The notes under the pieces were generated by a model. It ran no database searches and was not told where the DNA came from. It saw only the letters and a program-made list of their open reading frames with translations. The translations under genes and the position numbers were made by a program. From contig JAVTVY010036957.1 in assembly GCA_036873755.1 (NCBI GenBank), positions 62,001-126,000 of the forward strand: 64,000 bases of DNA, read 5' to 3'. The DNA comes from Hanleya hanleyi. Taxonomy: Eukaryota; Mollusca; Polyplacophora; Lepidopleurida; Hanleyidae. Numbering within the stretch: position 1 is the first letter of the stretch; the number at the start of each line of letters is the position of its first letter. This document shows positions 46,695-57,329 of the stretch, one piece after another.

Positions 46695-47552
46695 GTCCCT
46701 CATCTATCGGCAATACAATCCTCTGTGGGCAAGCTGATAGAGAAGGCGTCTGTTATAGAACTTCCGGTTTGGAACAAAACACCCGGGTTCTATTTGCCGT
46801 TCTTTCTGATCCCCAAGAAAGACACGCCCGAGAAGCGCCTCAACAAGGACTATCTCACTTCACCGCCACACTTCCGCATGGAGTCCTTCCGGTCCATCCG
46901 GTCGGTACTCGAGCAAGGTGAATGATTGACTTCTCTGGATTTAAGAGATGCATATCTCCATATCCCGAAACATCCAGAGAACAGGAAGTACTTAAGAGTC
47001 ATGATCGGCAAACGACGCTTCCAACTTCCAGTACTTCCGTTCGGCCTCTCTACTTCCCCTAGGGTGCTTACCAGAGTGTTTACACCAGTGGCACTATTCC
47101 TGCTCAGTCTGGGTATAAAATACCACTTTTATATCGACGACTCACTGCTAAAGAATGCCTGCAAAGAGCAGTTAATCCAGGACACGCAGTTTGTCTTAAG
47201 GATACTGACATCTCTGGGATGCATCCCACACGAAGAGAAGTCAGAACTGACTCCGTCGCAAAGGCGCAATTTTCTGGGGGTGGACTACGATACGCTTTTA
47301 GCTCTCGCCAAACCCCCGGAAGATCGTTGGCAAAAGATAACGACGAAGATACCACGGTTCATCAAGTTATCTCAAGCCAGGGCTTTACACTTTGCTGCGA
47401 TAGTCGGCCTCTTGACATCAACACAGGACGTAATACCAAGAGGGCGACTGCAGCTTCGTCCCTTGATGATATATCTCAATCCTCATTGTGTCAAAAGGCA
47501 GTTGAACCCGTGGATACCTGTCACGCCTCTTGTTAAACAATGCTTCCAATGA
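46695..47552 (+). pseudogene. DIRS-like reverse transcriptase
   Basis: The frame runs LSAIQSSVGKLIEKASVIEL, then FYLPFFLIPKKD, PPHFRMESFRSI, a TGA at 46923-46925, LTSLDLRDAYLHIP, FRLPFGLS-like LPVLPFGLSTSPRVL, and the catalytic FYIDD near 47132. It ends with a TGA at 47550. The TGA at 46923 sits where these proteins have Trp (GEWLTSLDL), so it looks like TGG to TGA. Otherwise the frame is intact for about 285 codons, so decay is moderate. Confidence 0.9.
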
Positions 47553-48397
47553 TGGCTGGATCCACTCGACGTAATGCCGGGTGTGCCCCTACTTCCGTTT
47601 CGCCCGTCACATCACCTGTTCATGGATACATCCATGGAAGGATGGGGAGCCCACCTCGAGTCCAAGTCGATATCCGGGTTATGGACAATCGAGGCTCGTA
47701 CCATATAAACGTGTTGGAGTTTATGGCAGTGACACATGTCATCCGCACGTGAGTTAACGTATTGACCGAGAAGAACCTGCTGGTTGCTGCGGACAACACA
47801 TCAGTCGTGTCCTACATCAACAAGCAGGGTGGGGGGGGGGGGGGACGAGATCTCCTCAATTACAAAGCCAAGCGGAAATCTTTTTCGGTCTGTGTTGGGA
47901 CAACAACATATCAATGTTGGCCAGGCACATACCGAGAGTTCTGAATGTCTTAGCGGATTCGCTTTCACGACGGAATCAGATAATTCCCACAGAGTGGCAA
48001 ATTCACCCAGCCATACTAAAACAGATAGATGTCTGGGAGATGCCACACATGGATCTGTTCGCCACACGACGCAACAATCTATTGCCCCTGTTTATGTCTC
48101 CGGTCCCGGGTCCGTTGGCATACGCATTGGACGCCCTATCGCAAGACTGGTCAGGCATGATAATGATAGCATATGCGTTCCCGCCTCCAGCTATCCTAGC
48201 GAAGGTACTCCGGAAGATCCACGAACACATCTGTGTCGTATACCTAATTGTTCCGTGATGGCCAGCAAGGCCGTGGTTTCCGGACTTGCTGGATCTTCTG
48301 GTAGATGTACCGAGACGACTTCCGGTATGGCGCAACCTACTACGCCAGTCCGGGTCGTCAATATTCCACAGCCAGTGAGAGCTGTTCCACTACCACG
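47553..48397 (+). pseudogene. DIRS-like RNase H and following region
   Basis: Successive frames give HHLFMDTSMEGWGAHLE (first acidic residue), NVLEFMAV (Glu), LLVAADNTSVVSYINKQGG (Asp) and RHIPRVLNVLADSLSR (last Asp), the RNase H series. A G14 run at 47831-47844 falls on the KQGG codons and breaks the frame. Then MDLFATRRNNLLPLFMSPV and WSGMIMIAYAFPPP follow, and a TGA at 48256-48258 stands where WPARPWFPDLL is normally preceded by Arg, consistent with CGA to TGA. Confidence 0.85.
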
Positions 48398-49143
48398 TGT
48401 GCAAGTGCTCAAAGGACACTTTGCTCAGGCGAGATTTTCTGCGGAAGTTGGGCCCCGAATGGTGCAATCGATTCGACCGTCCTCTTCCGCTGTATACCAG
48501 TCAAAGTAGGCAGACTTTGATGTTTGTTGTGGAGAGAGGGATATCAATCCAACAATTCATCCAGAGCAACTATTCCTCAAGTAGCAGAGTTTATATTGTA
48601 CCTGTTCCAAGATAGGGGCCTGGTACCCGCTACAGTAGAAGGTTACAGAGCAGCCATCGCACAGCCTATTCTTCTGGGCACTGAGATTAATCCTTCGACT
48701 GATCCGAATTTGACTGCACTTATCAAATCGTTCAAGATTTCGGTTCGTGCACTTGCGTGTTATCTGAATCGTACTGACGATCGTAGGGCGGGTAGGAGGC
48801 GCTTGTTTATCCCTTTCGATCCGAATGCCAAACAAGAATAAGCAGAATACTATCTCAAGTTGGCTCAAAAAATACGATTCGACTAGCGTACTCCACGGCT
48901 ACGGATAGACAAGCCGCGCTCGTAAACGTTTCTGATCACGAGATTAGAGCACTAGCGGCATCATTGCCTTTGCGGACTAATAGAACAGTGACAGATATTA
49001 TGAGGGCGTGCTACTGGAGGTCAAATACGACGTTTACCTCATTCTAACTCCGTGACATGCCGTTTGTATATGACGATCTCTACTCCATCGGCCCCCTAGT
49101 TAGAGCTCAGAGGGTTTCTATGGGATCGAGGCCAGCAAGATAG
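48398..49143 (+). pseudogene. DIRS-like tyrosine recombinase, catalytic Tyr codon lost
   Basis: The N-terminal part reads IRPSSSAVYQSK then TAG (48507-48509, Trp position), and in the next frame VAEFILYLFQDRGLVPATVE and GYRAAIAQPILLGTEI. The catalytic part shows VRALACYLNRTDD with RRLFIPF, the HxxR box DHEIRALAASLPLRTN (48934 onward), and RACYWRSNTTFTSF-stop-LRD. The TAA at 49045-49047 occupies the position of the nucleophilic Tyr (F-Y-L-R-D in relatives). The C-terminus ends at 49143. Confidence 0.85.
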
Positions 49144-49829
49144 CCAGATGAAGATCGGACGTACAGTTTTTAACCTGCTTGCTGGTGTATGCGACTCGAC
49201 ATTGAAGGCAGAGTAGCGACATTGGTTTCCTATAAACCACAGGCATAAACATATATGTTACTACTGTCGTATGATCTCTTGGATCCTCAGTGAGGTAGAA
49301 GATCTTTGATTTCTATTCTGACTAGTCACACTGCTCACTTTTATAGCTTTCCATGGTATGTATCAGTTTGCCCACCATCTTATCTGTGGCATTCTATGCA
49401 TAGAGTGGAAGTGAGGTAAGTTTTCAGCGAAAATAACTAGAAAATTTTGCAAGCAAATATCTTGCTAAAACTTGCCTCAGTTCCAGTGATGCCCACCCGC
49501 CTTCTCCTCTAAGATACACCACTTGATCGTGTAGCTCGGTGGAATAAGAGGGAAGTATGGGTGTGAGCATGCGCGTGACTAGCAGGGGAGAAAACTGTGT
49601 TGTTTTGAATTTTTGCTGGGCGATTTCATGGTAAAGTTTCGATGGGATAAGCTGATTGTATAGAAGAAAATATTACATTATCAGATCCGCCATTTTGGAT
49701 TTACCCACAATTATTTGCCGATAGAGTGTTTCAATGAACTATTAAATGCATGGTATGTTATTAAACGGAACGGTTCATTCAAAAACGTTTCTAATCATGA
49801 GTTTTTGTCCATGAAATACGTCAAAGCTG
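49144..49829. other. 3' untranslated part of the DIRS-like element, otherwise unassigned
   Basis: It contains no open frame of note. AACGTTTCTAATCATGAG at about 49785 resembles AACGTTTCTGATCACGAG within the recombinase at 48927, possibly an internal duplication. Confidence 0.4.
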
Positions 49830-50010
49830 CACATCATGGCCGCCATTTTGGAAAATGGACGCCATGACCTACATAGGACAAATCTGTGATGGCCCTATAT
49901 CTAATTTTTTTCGTATAGTCTTAGTCTAGCAACATGCCAAGTTTCATGCTTTTATCATGAAATGCACAGTACTTTTGTATTATTCACCTATCGGCTGCAC
50001 TATATGGCCT
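49830..50010. repeat. Inverted copy of the 160-bp repeat
   Basis: Read on the minus strand it gives AGTGCAGCCGATAGGTGAAT, CATGATAAAAGCATGAAACT, ATATAGGGCCATCACAG and CATTTTCCAAAATGGCGGCC, matching the repeat at 46165-46340. Confidence 0.8.
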
Positions 50011-50790
50011 TCTCAGCATCGCGCTAGACGGAATTTTGGATGTTTCATCGTCCATTTTTTGCTCATCGTCCATTTCTCCACATCGTCTAAGCGTGACAGA
50101 GACACATCAGACTCTAGAATTCGTCTTGATAATGATATTGAGCAAAATAAATTTTATTCATGTGGGTTGACACAGGAAATATCACAGAGAAACGTAATAT
50201 TGCATTTTCCAGTTTTTATAAGTGTAATTTTGAATAGAGCAGCTTAGACAAAACTGTTTGTTAGTGTACATATATAAACGAAATAAAAACATTTCTATAT
50301 AATTTTTTGTCTATAGGCTGAAAATAATAATGGCTCCTTGAACAAAAAATATTATATCCCCGCAAAATTTTTTTTATATATATTGGGAGATTGTTATTTT
50401 TTATTTATTTTTTTCAATGAGCCACTATATTTTTCAGGCCAGAGACGTAAATCTACGGAGAAAAGTATTTATTCCGTTTATTTAGTAAACAAAAAATCCA
50501 TTCCAATTTACACTAACAAAATCTGATAACGCATTGTTCCGTTTCCCTTTGGGAAATATGTTAGAAATGGACGTGAACAACGTAATGGCTGCTTTCTGAG
50601 GACCCCTTATTAATTCATCCATGTGGAGACCTATGAATACAGAATTTTCGAGCTCTTATTTTTTCGGAGGTCATCTCTCCGTCACAACCGACCATATATG
50701 TTGATGCACTGTCTGTTCTTGTAAAATTGATCTATCTCTGATCTCTGAAATCTACTCAAGTGGAGGCGGAAGAGGAATGAGTGGGGTATC
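50011..50790. repeat. Family X tail
   Basis: It matches 31735-32310 (GACGGAATTTTGGATGTTTC, GACTCTAGAATTCGTC, TGGCTCCTTGAA, AAAATGGACGTGAACAA-like, TGTAAAATTGATCTATCTCT). Confidence 0.7.
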
Positions 50791-51000
50791 AGAAACCCAA
50801 GTCCAAAATCATTGATACATAGTTAGTATACTTCATCATAATTGGGGAGCTCTGTGATCCTACCAGGTTCCATCTGTGACTAATTTAATTAACCGAGAAG
50901 ACTGATTCATTAACCTGCTTTTCAGTATTAGTTTATACAAACTTAGGAAAATGGTGATGCTTGTGACTCGGCGCCAGGAGTGATACCAAGACAAAATCAT
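50791..51000. repeat. Family Y fragment
   Basis: CCCAAGTCCAAAATCATTGA, TAACCTGCTTTTCAGTATTA, GGTGATGCTTGTGACTC and GGAGTGATACCAAGACAA align with 32700-32910. Confidence 0.65.
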
Positions 51001-51232
51001 GACTGAGTGAATAGAATTTAACGTCGCTTTCAACAATATTTCAGCTCTATTGCGACGAACCAACTAAGCATCACCCATCCAAGTTGCGTTCCTGCTACTT
51101 CAAAGAAGAAATCTTTGAAGCAGCACGGAATCAGGCACCCCGGCCCCCCTCCCCTCACCCTATAAAACATTGAGGACAGCACACAAGCCACAAACAGGAC
51201 GCTTACATGGTGCAATAAAGACAATTTTTAGA
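51000..51232 (-). mobile_element. SINE-like unit, minus strand
   Basis: The reverse complement of the 14497-14717 unit: TGAGTGAATAGAATTTAACG, then CAATATTTCAGCTCTATTGC, CTTCAAAGAAGAAA, GCACACAAGCCACAAACAGG and ACATGGTGCAATAAAG. Divergence from the 14.5-kb copy is moderate. Confidence 0.65.
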
Positions 51233-52089
51233 AATTTTGGTCCCCAAGACGACGTAGTCCTTGTGCGCGATCTTTGATATTATAACGCAAGGTTGTCTGT
51301 TGACTCGGGTGATGGTGTCTACATAATCCTTCCAGATAGATTCCAGTTCAGCTCCGAGATTTCTCGAAGACTTGAAATGGATAACAACGCAACTCAAATT
51401 TCTGAATATATAGTTTTTACTATATATGCATTTCGTATCAACTACAACATTTCACGTAATTTGTGAACTCTACCGGTGGTATGATGGAATAAACTCTGAT
51501 TTGAAATCACCAAACATTCTCTTTTATACTGTCCTGTATGAATGTGGGTGCGTGCCAGACCCATCAAATTCTCAGTACAATTATGACAACTCGAATCGCT
51601 ATCTGTCTCAAAACTAAAACATCCCCATCATACTAGGGATTCATGAAGTACAGATTAAGTGCAGTTATACAATCATGCAATATGAAACCATATAGTCTGA
51701 AGCTATATACATAACTTTTTCTCGCAAATAACAGTGTACATAGATGTTTTACAATACCTGACCTAAAAGGTCATGAAATGAAATATCGGAAATAGCTTTG
51801 TCAAAACAAGCAGCACTGGAAATTAAAACACATCATAATGGACTGACGTTTAGAATACCAGGACACTACATGCACAATTACTGTCACAAGTTAAGTATGG
51901 TGGCTGAAAAGTCGATCTTTACGTTAAAGTATGGTGGCTAATAAATCAATATTACACAAAGTGATATTACAGTGCTATAGGCATCACATTATCAAGTTCC
52001 TGTTGCTTCTCAGTAAAATACACTGAAGCAACAGGAAGCCTTGGACAAAATCATGGTTCTACTGACAAGTAATCCAAGAAAGCCTGATA
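51233..52089. other. Unassigned; hairpin at 51997-52037
   Basis: TTCCTGTTGCTTC (51997-52009) pairs with GAAGCAACAGGAA (52025-52037), the stem also found at 14421. A local duplication reads TTAAGTATGGTGGCTGA and TAAAGTATGGTGGCTAA near 51893-51942. No gene recognised. Confidence 0.5.
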
Positions 52090-52838
52090 TAATAGAGCAT
52101 CAAAATAATGTATATCAGATCAAAATGCGTCAAGAAAACCATGGTTTACTAAATACTAGTCCATGGATCATTATTCAGCCATCGTCCATTAAACAGTTTC
52201 CAAATAATTCATTCATATAACAGCATTAGCACCAGTTTATAAACAAACAATCATAGTAACCTATACATCAACTTACGCTAGTTTCCCGTATGAGAGAATC
52301 GGTCAACAGTTCTCAACGATGTCGGCAAGACATAATGATGTTCCAGTGATGTATGTCAGTCACGCTTTGATTGCGACTGTTCATACGAATACCATAACAT
52401 TATTCGCTTTCACCCCGGTTCTTCGTGTGTGTGCTAAAAATACTATTGTTGAGTTTTGGAGTGGATATCTCGTGTTCAACGTCATTTAATAGTACCTTGT
52501 CTGGCGACCCACTACCATTTGCCGTTTACCGTTGAATCTTCGTAACATTCACCATCTTGTACCGGTACTATGGAGTAAGTCTGCAATTTGTTCTCTGATG
52601 TCAATGCCGTTCTTTATCAAATCACGTTCCGACCTCCAGTGATATTTCTAAAGGCCGTCGTCTATGTTATGAAATATCTTAACCACCCTCGATGATCGTC
52701 CTGGATTATTTATGATCATCCAGGAACAGGTGCGAACGCCCCAGATTATGGTTTACTTTTCTGAAGTGTTTTTGAACGTGCTGGAATATCTTTGAACGCC
52801 CTTTGAACGCCTTTGAGCCCAAATGTACGGCTCTTAAG
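52090..52838. repeat. Family Y, 3' part
   Basis: It aligns with 33840-35000 through CATGGTTTACTAAATACT, TTATTCAGCCATCGTCCATT, GAGAATCGGTCAACAGTT, CTTTCACCCCGGTTCTTC, GATCGTCCTGGATTATTTAT and GAACGCCC. Confidence 0.7.
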
Positions 52839-53090
52839 CATACCTGGCCTGGTTCGGGGGGAATGGGGCCGAAATGAACTCTTTACCAAACTTTCTGTGC
52901 TATTTCCGGAACGACGAAAAATGGAGAGCTGAAACTCCTTGACCTATTAGTTTATCATAATGGGGTCATTTTGAGCCTAGTGGTAAGTTTCAGCCCCCTA
53001 GCTCAGGGGGTAAGAAAAATAATTTGGTGGGGGGGGGGAGCATTTCACCCTCCCTCCCCCACCAAAAATTTCTGATTTTAGGGTTGTCCG
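52839..53090. mobile_element. Family M, copy 6 (internally deleted)
   Basis: It starts ATACCTGGCCTGG, holds TATTTCCGGAACGACGAAAA and TTATCATAATGGGGTCATTT, then jumps from TTGAGCCTA directly to GTGGTAAGTTTCAGCCCCC and a G-run. The deleted interior is the part that holds the conserved mid-element block. Confidence 0.7.
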
Positions 53091-53659
53091 AAGTACACCT
53101 ATAAAAATAGTTCCTAATTGTTTATTCTTTCTCAGACCAGAATAGTTATCCTTCAGTGGTTGACAGGCTTTGTAGGCCTATATATAGTCACTTAGCATGT
53201 ACTTGATCCCTTATCTGTGTTAAATAATACTCTGTTAATTGTTTTCCTTCAAGATATCAGATTGATACGCACTAAAGTATGGAAGCCGGCTAGCGTCAGT
53301 CTTCCAAAGATTGACGTCAGCTCAGAGAAATACAGTTCAGGAGGCAACATGTACATGTGTAAAGAGCTGCTCTACCATAACTCTAGGGGCTGTACATGTA
53401 TATATGCTGGGTCAAGTTTCTGATGAATGAAAAGGTCAAGCTAAAACTAGAGCATCACATAGAATGGTGTTAGGAATATATGTACATGTATGTAGTGAAA
53501 TTAATGAATCAATTGAACTTAAACTTAGGAATAATACTATCTGACATGTCTGAGAACTGAAATATTCTGAGATGGATGTCTTCCCACTTGTTGTTTCATG
53601 CACTCATGAATGTGTTCTAATTCTTCCATTCAGTACGGGGTGTATGTATAATAGTAGTA
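53091..53659. other. Unassigned sequence
   Basis: No domain or family recognised; ATGTACATGTATGTA-like words near 53400 and 53480 are simple-sequence in character. Confidence 0.4.
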
Positions 53660-54018
53660 CCACTACGATGGCCGCTTTTATACATCACAGTGATGTCATT
53701 TTCAAAAACTGCATTTTTGTTGTTTTTTTTATTTTTTTTATTTACGCAATTTCTCCCGGAGAACTGCGTGATAAATTAGTAAATATTATAATGTGATGTG
53801 GAATAAATTAGTTCTTGCCCACTTTTCATCGCGGTAAAGTTTCATCGCGTCACTGTGACGTCATCAAGTGGTCACATTGGATTTTTTACATTTTTCTGGT
53901 AGAGATTGGCCTAAGGATATAGTTTGGTAAGTTTCAACCCCCTGGCTCAAGGGGTAAGCACCCCCCACGCCAACCCAGGCCTGGACAGGTCCCAAAGTGC
54001 CAAGGCCAGATAGGGTTA
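53660..54018. mobile_element. Family M, copy 7 (3' part)
   Basis: GTGACGTCATCAAGTGGTCA, TTTTTCTGGTAGAGATTGGC, GATATAGTTTGGTAAGTTTC and the terminus GGCCAGATAGGGTTA identify the right-hand half. Confidence 0.7.
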
Positions 54019-55450
54019 CAGAAGGAATAAACAATCTGGTTTATAATGGTAATTATTGCTAGACAACAAAGTCAGGTAATAGTTATTCTATCAATATATT
54101 TTATCAATTTATTTTATTTACGTCTCACCGTCCATTACATACATACTCACATAAAATACATGCATACACACATTAAAATACAGATAGTAAGAAAAGATCA
54201 GATGCCTCTCTAAACTGCGAATTTCTCTAACCGTATCTTAAGTGCATAAGGTAAAGTACCGAATATCATCACTACGCTTGATTAGAAATGCTTCCTAACT
54301 TCTACACGTAAGGGACTCCTTCTGTACGTCCATGTACAATCAAAATACACAATTCGTGTATACTATGAAATCATGGGGCAGTAGATATTGAACACGATAG
54401 CATAATGTGCTCATGATATAGACCTACCAGTTGTGGAAATCTTACAAATCTGACCCAAAATGATATTTGCTAACTTCTATTGATCCATGTTTACTCCTTC
54501 CTATTTTTTTTTTTTTGAGTCGGTATCAGTTAAAGAGGTTTTGGTTTTCCTTGCAAGTGACCTCATTACAAAGCCATTTGTCTGGGGAGCCATCGATCCA
54601 ATATCCATGACATTGGGGTTGGAATTCCCAAGCTTTCCTCACAAACTGGCAGTAGAGGAAGTCCAGTAGAATAGACGATGCAAGAGGCGATCGGTGAGCC
54701 ACATGTACATAATAATCGATCAACTGTGTCATGATAGCGAGCGCTGCTCTTAAAATGTTGTCCTCCGCTTGTCATACGATGATCCCTTTAGCAATGTATT
54801 TAGCACTAATTACTCCGCCTTCCCGTGCCGGTACATCGAATTATTCATTTGGTAAACCTTTCATCATTTACACGCAGTCAGGCTGCATTTGGTAACCCTT
54901 TCGTCATTTAGTTGTCGTCCGATGGCATTTAATAACCCTCTCGTCATGGAGGCATCGTCAGACTACTATGGGTAAAATGTATTATTGGAGTGAAGGCGTT
55001 TTTACCCGTTCTCTTGACGAGTACTCGTTGGTAAGAAAGAAAATTACCACATGTTGCTAACCGTAACATTTTCTAGTTGAATGAATGACTATCCTTCTCT
55101 GAAGGGTGTTCTCGAAACGAAGACCCATAAACGAAGACCCTTCCCCAAAAGTGCCCCTCAAGAGGGTCTTCCATCTTCGGTCTTCGTTTTGGTATTACCC
55201 CTTTTCGGAATCTCGTTTGTTCAGTCCAGATTCTCTCTTGAAATTGGTTTCCACTATCCACAAAATCTGGGTTTAAGAAAACATCAAACAGATTTCTCCA
55301 AACCGTTTTACCGTCTATACGTATACGGCCAAGAGGAGGATTTTATGTATATGAGGAGGATTATATTCTTTCCTAACGATGTAGTACACTCATTATCTTC
55401 ATCTCTCTTTGAATAGTTTGAATAGTTTGAACTGTTTGAATAGTTCCCCA
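54019..55450. repeat. Family X, nearly full-length copy
   Basis: It runs from AATAAACAATCTGGTTTATA (5' part) through TTGATCCATGTTTACTCC, CAAAGCCATTTGTCTGGGGA, ATCGATCCAATATCCATGAC, GAAGTCCAGTAGAATAGACG, an empty GCCGGTACATCG site at 54827 and TTGAATGAATGACTATC to AGGAGGATTTTATGTATATG. A small MITE interrupts it at 55101. Confidence 0.75.
55101..55206. mobile_element. About 106-bp foldback MITE inside family X
   Basis: CGAAACGAAGACC pairs with GGTCTTCGTTTTGG, and inside it GAAGACCCTT pairs with AGGGTCTTC. Other family X copies run straight from AATAACTCGTC to CTTCCGAATCTCG, so about 100 bp is inserted here. Confidence 0.65.
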
Positions 55451-57329
55451 TATATCAAGTAAAGATTATGGGTCATATCAGTTTACCACATCCCAAAGTG
55501 GCCATAGTTCATGAAGGATAATCAGTCCAGCAAAGTACGGAGTTAAGAATGTCCGCTGGTGGTAAATCAAAGTAAATATCTTTCTGAATAATGTGTGTTG
55601 TTGCATTCCTAATTTTGTAATAAGAGGAAAAACAAAGAAAAAATATATGGGTTGGTTTAAGTGGACTGACCCATACTCCATATTTTAACCCAGAAAAGAT
55701 AGGGAATAGCCCTACTTTTGAAGCATATTCATGAAAAAAACATATAAATAGTATTTAATTTTTTCTTATATTCTAACTGTTTGAAGATAATCACGATGGC
55801 TATCAAAAGTTATCAAATTGGATGAATGTTGCTGTGCAAAATTCTCGACTAGAAAACTTTTAAAGGAAATACCCATCTCTTAACCTAGGAGAGGGAGATA
55901 ATCCAATAGGAAAAACAGGCAAAATCACCAGCGGATATCCTTAAGTAACGTTACTGTTTCGATAACAAGTGACCGGGCTTTTCATGCTTTTTCAGGCTAT
56001 CGCAAGAATCAAGATATATTGAACCTTACATAAAAATGAGCGCTGAACTTTGACAAGTAGGTTGATAACCAATTTATCCAGAAATCCGAGTAATGATAAA
56101 CGAGTAAGTATATGCATATCGGAAGTTGTCCTCTAATTGGTTCAAAACTAAGATAGAGGGTTTACCACCAAAAATATTACGTAAACCTTGCATATCCACG
56201 TTAAAATTGAAAAATGATGAAAAATAACAAAAAGAGTGTGATTAAACATTGATAACAACATGCTTCAACATGATTAAAAAAATTATATTTTTTAATAACG
56301 AAACAGTCGAAGTGGATATTTCGCTACTCAATTTTGTACTTTGCTGGACTGATAATTGTTCATTAAAACTGCCTATTTTGAAAATGGTGGCACACAAACT
56401 ATTCCTTGTAGTTTCTCAATGTTACTGCATTGAAATGTCGTAGAAATTGCTCATCAAACGTGTAAAAAAAAGTTTTTTTACCCGATTTATATTCATCACA
56501 TTTGCACAGATATTGCTTGGAGACAACCTGAACCAGATGCATTTTTTAACTTGCCGAGATTCGTAAATTTCAAGGTATTCAGACTTTTTTGAATGCAAGT
56601 AATGTGTCCTACATGTATTTCAGCAGAACCAGTATGTTGTTCTAACCTATTATTACTTCAAACAGTAACACAAGCTACTGGCAAGAGTAAATCGTGTTAC
56701 TGTATGTAGCCATAACAAGATATAATTACCTGCCTTCCTGGAAGACAAGGACGATGTGCGTGTGTTGAAGAACCTGTCTGAGGATTCACTATAATGGATA
56801 TTATTATATATTGACTATACGCTGATAAATAGTGAAAATTTTATCTTGACGAATTCTGAGGAGTTTCTGTACTGTTTGACATCATCTCACCTCTGGCACA
56901 GGAGAATGTTTATTTTTAACACGTTATAGTCAGCAGCCACGACATTCCTTCGAACAGCTCTCAAGCAAAATTGTATATATTGGCAAGAGCAAGTCAGTGT
57001 CTGTTTGAAGGAATGGGACGGTTGCCAATAACATATTCCTTCCAGATCTTCCGTTAAATGAGAAGGCAGTTCCGATGTGTCAAGGCTTTAAAGATAGAGA
57101 TAGGATTAAAGATGTTTAGGTTCTGGCAGTGCAAGAGGAAAATTTGCCACAAATGAGTATGACCCAGAACATGGTGAACCATATACCGTGTGTACAAACA
57201 CAACAAACTTTTGAAATGCGAATTAATATAGATGCGAATGGCTTCTTCCTACAACTTCATAGCATTATATCAGCACGATTGATTTGCCGCGGAAATTGTA
57301 CAAATACAAGCGTCTATTCTGTCATTCAA
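55451..57329. other. Unassigned sequence, longest stretch without a family match
   Basis: About 1.9 kb with no copy elsewhere in the window, no RNA gene, and no open frame with a recognisable domain. AATAGTTTGAATAGTTTGAA (55416 onward) is a short tandem repeat. Confidence 0.45.

Larger units (their letters stand above)
46160..50010 (+). mobile_element. DIRS-like tyrosine-recombinase retrotransposon (dead)
   Basis: Order: 160-bp repeats, RT, RNase H, tyrosine recombinase, then an inverted copy of the first repeat. AGTGCAGCCGATAGGTGAA occurs at about 46163 and its reverse complement TTCACCTATCGGCTGCACT at 49984-50002; this resembles the inverted terminal repeats known for DIRS elements. Gag is absent and the coding part carries several stop codons and shifts. 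Whether the 160-bp repeats are part of the element or older flanks is inference from their inverted placement. No methyltransferase domain was seen. Confidence 0.7.

Noticed and set aside
47801..48412. Minus-strand open frames of 73-110 codons over the DIRS-like element
   Set aside because: They are shadows of the plus-strand RNase H and recombinase frames.
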